Origin: Bagarius yarrelli
Lineage: Eukaryota > Chordata > Actinopteri > Siluriformes > Sisoridae
DNA: 64,000 nt
NCBI GenBank assembly: GCA_005784505.1
Contig: VCAZ01000284.1
Coordinates: 177,038 to 241,037 of the forward strand
Direction: 5' to 3'
The notes under the pieces were generated by a model. It had not been told where the DNA came from. It saw only the letters and a program-made list of their open reading frames with translations, and did not search any database. Below are positions 49,170-61,378 of this stretch, piece by piece. Each line of letters starts with the position of its first letter. Within the stretch, counting starts at the first letter, position 1. The translations under genes and the position numbers were made by a program.

Positions 49170-50015
49170 TGTAAGACACGATAAAGTTTCAGTTAGAACA
49201 TTACATATCTTGTCTTTTTGATGTCTTCAGTTGTATATGTGTCAGCAAGGATTTGCAGTTCATTGTATTCTGTTTTTATTTACGTTTTGCACAACGTCCC
49301 TGGAATTGAAGTTTGTATAAAAAACAATCATTTATTATAGAAAATAAATACATTAAAATGGAAAGTGTCCAAAAGTGTCAAAACTGATATTTACTGATAT
49401 AACGGTTTACTTTTACTGACACACTTGCAAATAGACCTCTAATTTTGTGTCATTTTTCCGCTCTTTTAACAGACTGATAAACATTGAAAAATTCAGCCTT
49501 TGACATGATTTCAGACTTTTGTCATTTTGTCAAAGCATCCAAATTCAGAACAGCTTTAAATAAGGATTATACATGGGTTGTTTTCAACATTTCCAATGTT
49601 GTGTTGGCTTTAAGGTACAAGACTCTCATATTCTGAAATGCAGCAGCCAGTGTCATTATTAGAACCAGAAGATTTGACTTCATCCCCTTTATTTCGTTCA
49701 CTCACAACAGTCAAAATGCAGCTTTCCAAATACAGTGAAGTCCAAAAGATAAAAAAAAAGTACGTTATTCACAATAACTTGAATGAAAAGATTTACCAAA
49801 AATTTAAGACTAAAAACTTTTTTGTCCTGTTGTGCACTTAAGCTGACGTAGTTTCAAGAACCTTATAAATCATTTCACGCTGAAACCAACAGCGTGTCAT
49901 CTGAACACAAGGTTTAGTAAAAGAGATTAGAAATGAAAATAAGCTGAACTTTTGTACAAAGCAGTGGACATAGACAATACTAAGAATTTAAGGACAGGGC
50001 CTGTAAATACTTCAT
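49170..50015. other. Intergenic DNA, nothing recognised
   Basis: No exon or named repeat recognised. Confidence 0.4.
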
Positions 50016-50019
50016 CTTT

Positions 50020-50222
50020 AATTCATTCATCCTCTATACCCACTTATTCCCTAATTCGGGGTAACAGGGATCTGCTGGAATCTGCTGGAGGGCAAGAGAA
50101 CCCGGAGTAAACCCACACAAGCACAGGGAGAACATGCAAACTCCACACAGAAAAGACCCCTGCCTGGGAATCGAACTCAGGCCTTCTTACTGTGAGGCAA
50201 CAGTGCTAACCACTTAGCCGCT
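50020..50222 (-). mobile_element. SINE family B with internal deletion
   Basis: 'attcattcatcctctatacc' and 'gatctgctggaatctgctgg' are joined to 'acccggagtaaacccacaca', skipping the central half; head 'gtgctaaccacttagccgct'. Confidence 0.85.
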
Positions 50223-50224
50223 AC

Positions 50225-51800
50225 TTAACCTTTTTATAGGATTTTTTTAGGATTCAGTACAATCTATTTTGCTGTCTCACTTTGTCATCTGTTGCTTGAT
50301 CCTACTTAGAGGAACCGGAGACAAACAGAAGCAGTTCAGTTAAGATGAAACTTCTAAATGAACCTGAATAATAGAACAATAGGCCTGACCTTCTTCACAG
50401 TAATATCTGGGTTAAATGCCTCAGCTCTGTTCCACTCAAACGCTTCCATGTATTCATATTTCATGTGGTCCAAAAGCCTTGTGCTAATTAGCAAACGATT
50501 GTAACCACATTGATGACTTAATGGAATGAAGAGTCATACTCTGCGTTTTTTCTGGAATCTCAGATTCTTATGCTTTTTATATATATATATATTTTCCCCA
50601 CAAAATCACGAAATGTGATGCTAATGAAGTAGCATATCAGGGTCTATATGTTATTTAATTTTAGTGCAAGGGTTCCAGAAGTGATCTTTATTAAAAAAAA
50701 AAGTCTGCATTTAATAAAAACTGACAGAGGGTCGATGTGTCCCCATGCTAATGACTCACAATACAGCTTGTGTAAATTATAACATCACGCTGTTGCATGA
50801 CTGTTGGAACATGTGGATTTAAGCAGAAACACAGTTCCGACCATAAGAGACTGTTGAGAGCTGTGGAAAATATATATATATTAGAATATTCAAAGTCTTA
50901 AATATGATACTGTTAAGTTGACGTGATCACAGAGTTGCTTGTGGACATGAGTGTTTATTTCAAAGCATGTACAAAACCCAGGAACATGTTTTATTTTAGG
51001 CTGTGCTCAGGCCATCATCCATGAGAGGCTCGTGATCCTGTAGCTAATGGCCTCTTTTGAAGCACTTCAAGCACAGCATCGTAAGAAACCCTAAAGTCTT
51101 TCTCTCTCAAGCGCTCAAGTATTGTGCGTTTTGTGCGACGCATCGACTTCGAGTACGATATACATTCTGGTGCAGATTTATGAAGTAAACTCTAAAATCT
51201 CTTTGCTTTTGACTTCTCCTTTCTAGTCTGTTCTGTTTCTCGGTATCTGACTATAAACATGTCTCAGCCATCCTGGACATTAAAGTGATTCATCTTCAGT
51301 CTGGAAGTCACCATGTGGAGCAAATCTCTGGCTATTTGTGTTCACAGCATCTTTAGTGCACTTCAAAGGAACGACTGCATTAAAGAATAACGGGAATGAA
51401 CAATCATAAACGCATTCCTTGGTTCACCAGGCACGTTAATAGAAATAAAAAAATAAAAAAAAACAGAAATTATCCAGAATGTTTTGTTTTTTCTTTTATT
51501 TCTGTAAAGTAGACCTAGTCGAACGTTCAGACGAGCAGAAGGTTGTTGGCCTAGGATTTCGAAATAACTCCACATTTTCAGACAACAGTCCTCTATTATA
51601 ATGAGTTATGTGTTAATAATTACAGCTTAGAATCATGATACAGCAAAATATTTGTTTCTAATTGGATGTCACAATTTTAAATGTTATCATCTGGAATCAG
51701 TTTTTCATTGCAAGAAGTATACGTACAAGTTTTAACTATGATACCCTATGACAACTATGATAATACCCTCCATTACTCCATAACGAACATAACATAACAA
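50225..51800. other. Intergenic DNA, nothing recognised
   Basis: (TA)n near 50578-50592 and 50869-50880. No exon or named repeat recognised. Confidence 0.4.
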
Positions 51801-51802
51801 AA

Positions 51803-51963
51803 GGGGAAGTGATAGTACAGTGGTTTAGATCAGGCTTTGATTCCCAGCACCACCGACTTGCCACTGTTGGGCCTCTAAGCACGGCCCTTGGCTGAGTTGT
51901 ATAAACAAGCTAATTGTAAGTCGCTCTGGATAAGGACGTCTGCCAAATACTGTAAATGTAAAT
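51803..51963 (+). mobile_element. SINE family A, slightly shortened
   Basis: 'ggggaagtgatagtacagtg', 'tgattcccagcaccaccgac' and 'gtaagtcgctctggataagg', ending 'actgtaaatgtaaat'. Confidence 0.85.
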
Positions 51964-52172
51964 CTTATTTAGACAGGAAGAAACTATTAATTACAAATCC
52001 TTTTCAAATGTTTTAAGAAGAGAGTGAAATAATTGTTCCTAGGACCTTATGACAACTAATGGAATGACAGTGTTTTTAAATGTTGGTCATTTTTTAGTTA
52101 AGAAAAATACACAGATCAGACATACCAAAAAAAAAAAAAACACTGACAAATGAATGGAATAACATTATCTTC

Positions 52173-52532
52173 TCAATCTGGTACCTGTTCAGGGTTGGGA
52201 TCTATTAGACAGAAAGTAAACACTCTGTCCTCGCAGTTCATGTGTTGCAAGCAGGGACATGTGTACAGATCTGAGCGACTAGACGTCTGGGTCAAAGCAT
52301 CCACAGTTCTTGTGAGGTGTTTTCCATAAGTAGAGATTAGTACCCACCAACAGAGGTCCAGAGAAGAACACGAGAGGTCCAGAGAAGAACCCGTATGAGG
52401 GTCATGGACCCTGTTGTTGATGCAGGTTAGGGTAAAAAGATAACAGAAAGAACATTGGAGTGTCGATAGGCTGTGTATCAGGCTGAGAAGATTGCCCATG
52501 CCAGCTTGGTGTGTTTTAGAGACACAAGACAC
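52173..52532 (-). other. Unrecognised 119-codon open frame just downstream of the CD109-like gene
   Basis: Same strand as CD109, starting about 300 nt after its stop and about 115 nt after its likely polyadenylation signal. It is Cys- and Ser-rich (about ten Cys), ends CLIDPNPEQVPD, and contains SSLDLSCSSLDLC encoded by a 21-bp-period direct repeat at 52352-52390. 'tataag' lies just upstream. No known domain. Could be chance, a small gene, or an exon; not called as a CDS. Confidence 0.2.
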
Positions 52533-52646
52533 TTATAAAGGGCTTGTGCAGGCATACCGAGCCAATTAGATGCTTATTGGTGTATAAACAGTGAAAAGTT
52601 AAATCTGATTAATTCACAAAAACACACTATTGTGGGTTGTAATGTG

Positions 52647-52652
52647 TTTATT
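52647..52652 (-). promoter_or_regulatory. Probable polyadenylation signal of the CD109-like gene
   Basis: TTTATT on the + strand is AATAAA on the minus strand, about 180 nt after the stop. It is the first canonical hexamer met downstream. Function is inferred. Confidence 0.5.
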
Positions 52653-52829
52653 CGTTAATTAAGCCATTAGAGGACTTCAATAAATTACAGTAAATTTACA
52701 TGGTCTTCTTGAATGATTGTACTTCAAAGTATGCAATAAGATTATAACACAATCCTGATATTAGCCAAACAAAAAGTGCTTATATTTTATCTATTTTAAC
52801 ACAAAATGAGATTTAAACCACTTTTTTAT

Positions 52830-53041
52830 CTAGAAGAAAAAGGAAAAGGTGACGAGAAGAAGCAAAAACAGGCTCTTAAGCAAACCCTGGTGAAGGTGTT
52901 GGGAATCACTTCCATCAGGTACCGAGATCTCAGTGTCCACAGTCACAGTGTATTTACACTGAGAGCAGTCCTCCCCACAGAAAGAACAAAAAGACATGTT
53001 TTTTCTAAACTCCGATGTGTACGTCTCCACTGCTCTCCTCC
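52830..53041 (-). CDS. cd109: CD109-like terminal exon: CxxC pairs, GPI-anchor signal, stop
   Basis: Acceptor ATTTGGCAG sits 94 nt after exon 8. The joined protein reads DYYEPRRRAVETYTSEF, then a cysteine cluster (CSFCGEDCSQC), a hydrophilic stretch with DGSDS, and a hydrophobic end LLKSLFLLLLVTFSFFF followed by TAG. This layout matches the end of mammalian CD109: two CxxC pairs, a small-residue omega region and a GPI signal. The exact omega site is not determinable by eye. Confidence 0.9.
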
Positions 53042-56000
53042 CTGCCAAATAAAAGAAAATGTGAGGATTTAAAAAAGCTGCAGACATCTAAGGTAAGGCT
53101 GCTAGTGCAGGTGCTGGTTATAATCTGGAGCTTACTCGGCTCATAGTAGTCATAAATAGTGACCACTGCATCCTGAACACCGGTCACTTTAAACTCCAGA
53201 GTAGTTGGAACTTCAACACAGACTTGAGCTTTGGTTACCTGACAAGAAGAGCAGAGGAAGAAACTGGGTTTTAGTGAAAAGCTTTTCCAGAGGATGTGAG
53301 TTTATTAAAGCAAAGTCTCATAATGCAAGGCCTCCAGAGTGACGGAAAAATGTGTAGACTTCATATCAGCTTATATTTGTTACAAATTCATGGATTTTTT
53401 TTGTTAGATTTAGGGCAACTAATGTATCTAAAAAGTCTCAGTTTACATATGTAACCATGGTCCTACGAGGAAACACTGTGACACTGTGTCGAGGTGCTTC
53501 GGGACTGCCCTTTTATTACCTTTGGCCTAAAGCATGTTTAAAATCTGTCCAATTGAAAAGCATTACGTCTCGGGTGGGTAAAGTCATGCTATACAACATC
53601 ATTGATAAACTCGTATTTAGTGTGGGTAGGGACGCTGGCATGTCAAGTAATGCAGCGTCTCGTTCAGTCTGGGAACCTGCGTAACCTAAGATGTTCCCTT
53701 TTAGGATTTTTAGCTGTGTCGAGGCGCTTTGGGTACGAAATACACATGCCGCCATAGCACCAAGTCACTGTCCTGTGTGTGTGGGATCCAAGGACAAGAG
53801 GACCCTGAATCCTGGGGTTGTTGCCAGGTCAACATTGTAAACCTGGACGAATGTATGCGGACCGGACCAGCATGTCATCTTAGACAAATGCCTGCCAGAA
53901 ATACTTCTTGGTGGTCCTGAGCGTTGGAGGTCCCTCAGCAGCTCTGCCTGTTATGCCTGTACATTGCCATCACGCACCAGCCCACTTGCTGAGGTGTATG
54001 CTTTTCCAACGCCTTAACGACTATGCTGTAACCGGGGACAGATAGTTATCCAGCACCTGTTTACCCCAGGCATTGCCTGATAACCATATTCCTTAGCACC
54101 CGCTATGTGTAAGTGTGGTGCTTCTTCATAGCTGTTAAACAGCCTGGTGAATATGCTTATTCCAGGACCATGACACCTTGGTGTCAAGTCTGGAAAAAAT
54201 GATAGCCCCTGAATGGCCAAATATATCGTGGGACCTGACTTTGAGTACTCAGTGCTTGGCCAGTGTCCTAAAACATAGCCAGGCGGGAGCAGAGCACTAG
54301 AATTAACTGCTTGCAATGCTCACAGTCAGCTCCTTCGAGAGCTGTACTCCCAAACAGACCACACACAGCCAGTGTCTCTTTTGTTAAATTCATACACACA
54401 CACACACACACACACATTGATGTCATGTTATAGCTGCTATAATGTAAGTAAGCACTTTGTGGAAGAACCACAATTTAAAATGAATTTATTTTTTTTTATT
54501 TTTATTCACAATCTGCAATTCAGTAATAGAAATAATTAAATAAATGTAACTCTTGACAAACTACTGTTGTAGAAATCACTGATATTTTTTTTTTTACATT
54601 CACAGCATTTGGCAGACGCTCTTATCCAGAGCAAACTTATCCTAACTTATCTTTCATACAACTGAGCAATTAGGGGTTAAGGGGCCTTGCTCAGGAGCCC
54701 ACAGTGGTGGCACTGGAAATCGAACCCTGGTCTTTCTGGTAATAGTTTAACACCTTAATCACTAAGCCACCAGCTCCCCTGTGTTGATAACTGAACTATA
54801 ATCTGTTGGAAAATAATTTTTGAAACTCTTTGATCAGATTTTTGGTTGATGTATTTCTCAAATTATGAATATCAAAAAATAAACATTGCATTTTCATAGC
54901 AAATAAAAACACTTTTGTTCTAACATTAATTTCGATTAATCTATAGAGTTTTTATATGGAGATTCAGTTGTTCGGTACTCAAGTGATATTGTACTATTTG
55001 AAAAGGAAAACAAAATGGCATCAGAATCTCACCGAGTCTAGGTACAGTATGACATTTTCTGAAGACGTCTCCACTTTTCGAACCAGATCGTTTATTGGGA
55101 CGCCACTCTGAGCCAGACTGAATCCAGTAAGCAGGCCAACGTCCAGAATTGCCATGCCTGTCTGATTCACCTCCTGGTTTTCACATAGCCTAAGAGAATG
55201 AAGAAATAGTTTGTCCTTTCGCAGTCGTACAGTGTTACAAGGAACATCATTCCTAAGACTAGTTTAAAATCAAAGGGTGACGGGATCTTCTCATGGCTGC
55301 CCCATGATTATAGAACTCTCTTCCAATGCACAATAAATCTTCCCTCCGTCTGTGAATGCTTTTAAGTCTAGTTTGATGTCGTATATTTTAGTATATAATT
55401 GAAATGACAATACAGCTTATTAAACTTGCACTTGAACTATAGCTTTTAGAATTAATGTGAATGGTGTCCAATCTGTAATTTTTAATTTCTGTGCATGTGT
55501 TTGACTTTATTAATTGATACCAGACAACAGCAGTTGTGCTATAGAAATAAGTTTGTTAGCACGGTTGCCTTACAGCAAGAATGCCAGGGTTCGATTCCCA
55601 GGCAAGGGTTTTTCTTTTATTCTCCCTGTGCTTGTGTGGGTTTACTCCAGGCACTCCGGTTTCCTCCCACAGTCCAAAAACATGTACGTTGATTAGGAGT
55701 GAGTGTGGCCCTGTGATGGACTGGCGACATGTCCAGGGTGTACCCCCTCCTGTCTTTCGCCCTTTCAGAGACGTCTGGGATAGACTCCAGCAGATCCCCG
55801 TGACCCCGAATTAGGGAATAAGCGGGTATAGAAGATGAATAAATGAATGCTTGAATGAATGAATTGTATAATTCAGCTGAAGTCACAGAAACCAAGACGT
55901 TTCTAACGATTTGCCCAAGGTTCTTTCTTAAAAGTTCACACTAGAACCGAGTTATTTTTTAAATGTAGCAGCTGCTATATTTTTTCCCCCTAGCTATGAC

Positions 56001-59000
56001 ACTGGAGTTTAACGAAACAGTAAAGCTAATCATATAAATTCTTTTAATAGATCAAAGAGCCTAGAATCTTATTCACTTGTTTTTTATTGGTCTATAAAAC
56101 TAATTTGTTCTCATCAAGGTCTAAGTTCAACTACACACGAAACTTAAAGTCAAAATGACAAAAATGTTTCACACTTAAAATTCTCGATCTTTATGTCTTG
56201 TATTGTTGTCTGGATAAATAGTTTTTGTTGCTTTATTTGTGGAAAAAGCTGTTTTTAATCCTTGAACGGTTATGTTTCCAGTCAGGATCTGGAGACTCTT
56301 GATCATGTTTTTATTACTAGTAGACTGGACTATTGTAATGCACTCCTGACTGGCCTTCCTAACAAGACCATTAAACAGCTGCAGCTGCCGCCAGGATTCT
56401 GACTAGAACAAGAAAATCTAGAACACAGGGTCCTCAGGTCCCTACACTGGCTACCAGTTACATTTAGGATTTATTTTAAAGAACTGTTACTCGGTTATGG
56501 AATCACTCAGTGACCTATAAGACAAAATACAGTTCAGATATGCTCACTGAATATAAACCAATCAGATCACTCAGATTATTAGGATCAAGTCAGTTCAACA
56601 TACCAAGGAGAATCTGTGTTTAGCTATTATGCAGCCTTCAGTTGGAACCAGCTACCAGAAGAGATCAGATGTGCTAAATCAGTAGATATCTTTAATTCCA
56701 TACTCAAAACTCATTTATTTAGTTCTGCTGTGATGCGTCCAAACTTGATATAATCTTTTTGGTTATTCTTAACTGTTTTCATTTATTTTATATCTTTGTT
56801 TTTATTTTAATTTCTTTGGGTTTTTTTTTTATTTATATAAAGCACTTTGAATTACCCCAGTGTATGAAATGTGCTATAGAAATAAACCTGCTTTGCCTGA
56901 TGTGAAGTAACTAACAGAAGTGCCGTAGATTAGAATCCAGGGATCAGATAGTACAGGATTGAGTGTTAACCCAGAAAAACAAAAGAACAGAATATTTTAT
57001 AAAATCAACACAAGATGGGAAAAAAATTATGCTTTTTTCGGGTTTGTGTAAAAAGCCTTAATAAAATATTTTATTATTTTTTTATTTTTTTTATTTTTAT
57101 TATTACTTTTAATATTTAATATTTATGTGCGTGAAAATGTTTGATTCTTTATGTAAAAGAATTATTAGATTCCTGACAATGGTTTTTAAAAATATAATTT
57201 AATAGTATATAGTTTAATATTGTATAATATAATAAAATGTAATATAATATATTTTTTTTTCTTTTTTCAAAAATTCTGAATGATTTTCTAAAACATCAGT
57301 TAGGACAGAGTACATTGTTCTAACATTTCCAAGGAGTTGCATGGTACATCTGGATACATGGATTGTTTGTTTTTTAGGGTTATTTCCGATTATTTAGGTC
57401 AAAAACAGAAACAGGAAAGTTTATAGTTTATACGAACAAATTCATCTCTCGGTTTGTTCCGAGCACATATAATAATCCAGACTTCATCTGAATATCGATG
57501 AATTAGTGATTGTGAAACATCGTACATCTGTAAAAGTTGTACGTTTTTTGAATTACCTGTTGATGTTTCTTACCGGAAACAAATCTTAAGGTTGACGTTA
57601 TACAGTTTGTTGTCCATTACATCTACGCTCAAGTCGAAGGCCTCACATGTGTAAGCGCGACGTCTGCGTGACAGACCTGCAGTCTCTATGTTGTAGAATG
57701 TCGTAAGCTATGGAGTCAAGTAATGAAAAGAACAAACAAATTTAGCATAAATAATTGCCTTGAAATCCAGAAATCTGATGCTGAACATCATCTTGCTGCA
57801 AGCTGACTATGTGAAGTAAATCATTTCTTCCCTTTTCCACTAGAATTCCAGCCTACTGATCAATGCTTCCATGTGTTTGGATGTCTTTATTCTACAAAAA
57901 AATCTCTTAAAGTGACTCAAGATGCCGCTATTATGTCATCGACTGCTGTCCTGGGTATCTGAAATAGCTTATGGGTGCCAGTAATACATTCCCTTCCATG
58001 TTTCACAGTCATGGTTAAATGTAATACCTTGTAAACTGGACGCTTTAAGGCTTTGTCATGTTCCTGACAGGTGATTCTCAACTGCCTGAGCATGAAGTCA
58101 TTTTGCCTTAAAGACACAGCTGACACTCATGTTCTTTAAAGCCGATGCCAGGGTAAAAACTATTGCATTATGGGAACATGTGTGACTTTGATCTATGAAT
58201 GCTGGCAGAAACTATAGCTGCCAAACAGCAAGAAAACATTAAATAATTATCGTTACATTCACACTTACGGTATTTGGCAAATTCCCTTATTGAAAATGAC
58301 TTACAGAAATGCTTAAAAAGCTGGTGATTAGGACGGGATTAATTATTCCCCCTTTTAAACAAACGAAAAGAGATTTATGTATAAGTGTAAGGAGATAACA
58401 AGGGAATTGTGGCCTTTTTAGGTTTGTCTAAAAAGCCTTAAATATATATTTTAATTTAATCATGTGCTTGCAAATGTTTCAACTAGTTATGTAACAAAAT
58501 TATCAGATTTCTGACCTGGGTTATAAAAATATAATATATCGTTATATAATAATTTTTTGATTGATGTTCTAGAACAGAAGCTTGGACGAAGTACATCATT
58601 TGAACATTTCCAAATACGAGAGCTTGTCTAGTTCGTGTGCCATATAAATGAATTAAAAATGTTTTGGTAAGAGGGAATTTTGGAAGAAGTTTCCACAAAA
58701 TTGTTATGTAATAGACAATTACAGGTGTTACGTAAAAGACAGTAAATTTTATTTTAGAGTTTTTCAGACTCCAGAAACAAATTAAAGGAAGGAAGGACTT
58801 TGTGTTTAGGTACATGCTAATAGGAAACCTGGCACATAGGAAGTTGAATAAAAACACACTTAAATGAGTGACTGAACCTGAAACAGTGCAAATCCTACTC
58901 CCACTGCTGATACATTGAGTCGAAGATGCTGTTCAGCTTCAATCTGTTGAAATAACATTGAAATAAGTTGCCATATCAATACAAAAGTGTCTACAAAGAA

Positions 59001-61344
59001 CAAGCTTCCAGAGAGTGCTAACCTCTTGCTGCTTGGTACTTGGACTTTGGTAGAGCATGTAGTTAGTTTGGTTAATCTTGAATGTAGCCACCGTAGCCGT
59101 TTGATTCTTCACTGTGAGCGTGAGGTTGAACTGCCCGGAGTTGCTAAATGTGGCAAAGGCTGATAGAGCCTGCAGGGCAATTATGGTATCCTGAACAAAA
59201 TAATAAACATACAGTGATTATCTGATCTTTAATTAGACAGTTTATTAGTTTTAAACACTTTTTACAAATAAGCCCGGCTTCGTAAAAGTGTAGCAAAGAA
59301 TCAGCTATTGAATTATTGGTAATTAACTACTGAACGTAGCTAAACTTCTGAAAATTCTGAAAGCATTTCCAGTTTTGTTTGCCACATGCATCAGACGTTT
59401 AGCTGTTTTGCAGGCGTGGCATCGGAGTCTGAGACTAATTTCCAGCTATTAATTAACTGCCCCATGCCCCATGTTTTCCTTGAGTCATGTGACCAGCCAA
59501 CTGTCTCTTTGTTAGCTAATGCTATAAAAGAAAAAATATCTGCCCCTTTTGCATTTATAAGGTCAAATAGGCCCATAATAAACTAGTGTTACTATAATGA
59601 ATAAAGTAAAGGGAGTATGTCATCCCCTCTCTCTCTCTCTCTTTCTCTCTGTCTCTCTCTCTCTGCTTGTTATGTCTTTTGCCTTATTAGCTGCCTAGCA
59701 ACTAAGCTGTGACCCTTTAAGACATTTGTTTTAGAAAATCAATAAAATGTCGTAAAAACTTCTATAAATTAGTTTAGAATCATAATAAAACAGCCTTTAA
59801 TGATGTAGTGAGTGAGTTTAATAAAACAGAGATTAGAACAGAATCTAGACTCGTAAATATGGCTATAAAAAACTAAACGTCTGTCCATCTAATAAAATTA
59901 TTCGTATAAAGTATAGGCTACATGCTTTTATTAGCAAATGGGTCTGTTAATGCTTTTGTAGCACATTTGTGATGTGAGTTATGTTTTATGTGGCATGACC
60001 ACAAACAGCTCCAGGGTTGTTTTTTTTTTTTACACTTTATCACCTGACAGTTATTTACAAACAGATAACAGATAACAGCACTGTGGACCATCAGATGATA
60101 AAAGCAGGCTACATTACCTGGACGTTTGTTGCTAAAATATTTTAGCTTGCTGTCTTTTAGAATGTAGGAGCCAAGCAACAAGTTAACTCTGACTTTTTGT
60201 TTAGAACTTTAATAGCATGTTATGGTTGAAGCTATAACGCTAAAGGACGCACGACTTAAAAATAGGCAATTCTTTGATAATGTTAGCGGTTAGTCAGAGG
60301 TTAGTGCGTCGCGACTCTAAAAAACTTTCCCTAAGCTAAAAATAACATGACAATCTCAGAGACCAAGGAAGCTTTACTGAAAATGGCCACTTTATGCTTT
60401 TGGATACCAAACACAGAGACAGAGACTACACCACCACTGAGACTGGCAGTCAGAGACGGCATGTCTTCTTCCCCTGTGACTGCCAGATACCGAGGCCACA
60501 TCTCATTCAATTGGAATGACTAACCTATTGGAATGACATTGGTCGCATAACCTTTACTAAAAACACACTGTGTTAATGTGCATTTAGAAGCATCGCACCA
60601 GAAACTGTGAAACGTTATGGCAGATTTAGACAAAAAAAACCTTAATTTGCAGAAAATGTTTTTACGCTCGATTGTGGTGGCTTTTGACTTGTGCGAAAAA
60701 GGGTTAATGAGAACAAGGGTGGATCTAAATACATTCGCCAAATAAATTTATCTGTGTAATTAATCTGTGTTTCTACTGATGGTGTCTTTCCAGTTGCCTC
60801 TGGATGGAGATGGAAAGCTACACTGCTAAGACATTTATTACTTCCTGGTTACTAATTCAAGTCCTGTCTCTATTTTTCTTGGATTTTTGATTATTTCAAA
60901 TAAATTCTGACGTAGCAAATATTAAAACCACGTAACTAAATGGCTGTTGCCATTCCAATATGCTTGCCTTGTTACCAATACCACTTAAACAACTTTATGG
61001 AAACACATCTAATTCGCATTTGGGTGGGTTTTTTCTAATTTTGCAAACTTTGAAAAGATTTGCTTAACATTAGGATGGAAACCCTGTTACTGATAAACAC
61101 CCAGGCCACACTGTCATCACTGAGACTGATAAACACATAGGCCACACTGTCATCACTGAGACTAACAGAAAGACTTTTACACTGTAAGCCAGTGTAACAT
61201 TTTTACCAGTCTGGCCACAACTTTTTAACTGTGATTGAAAACTGCAAGTCACCATTTATCCACAGCACAGGATAAATATACTATTAATATATTATTAAAT
61301 ATCAGGGTAATGTATCAAATGCAAAGTAGATACTGAGTATAGCC

Positions 61345-61378
<34 letters not shown>

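Noticed and set aside
52830..53087. Reading the last CD109-like exon from the upstream ATG at 53087
   Set aside because: The first part is intron; the acceptor CAG at 53042 gives the frame that joins exon 8 and matches CD109.
53005..53187. Reading exon 8 straight through (tail SKLQIITSTC...)
   Set aside because: That tail is intron read after donor GTAAGC; the spliced DYYEPRRRAV form matches CD109.
58483..58857. 124-codon minus frame in a CD109-like intron
   Set aside because: AT-rich, Phe/Ile/Tyr-biased composition, no motif, and no splice fit with CD109 exons on either side.
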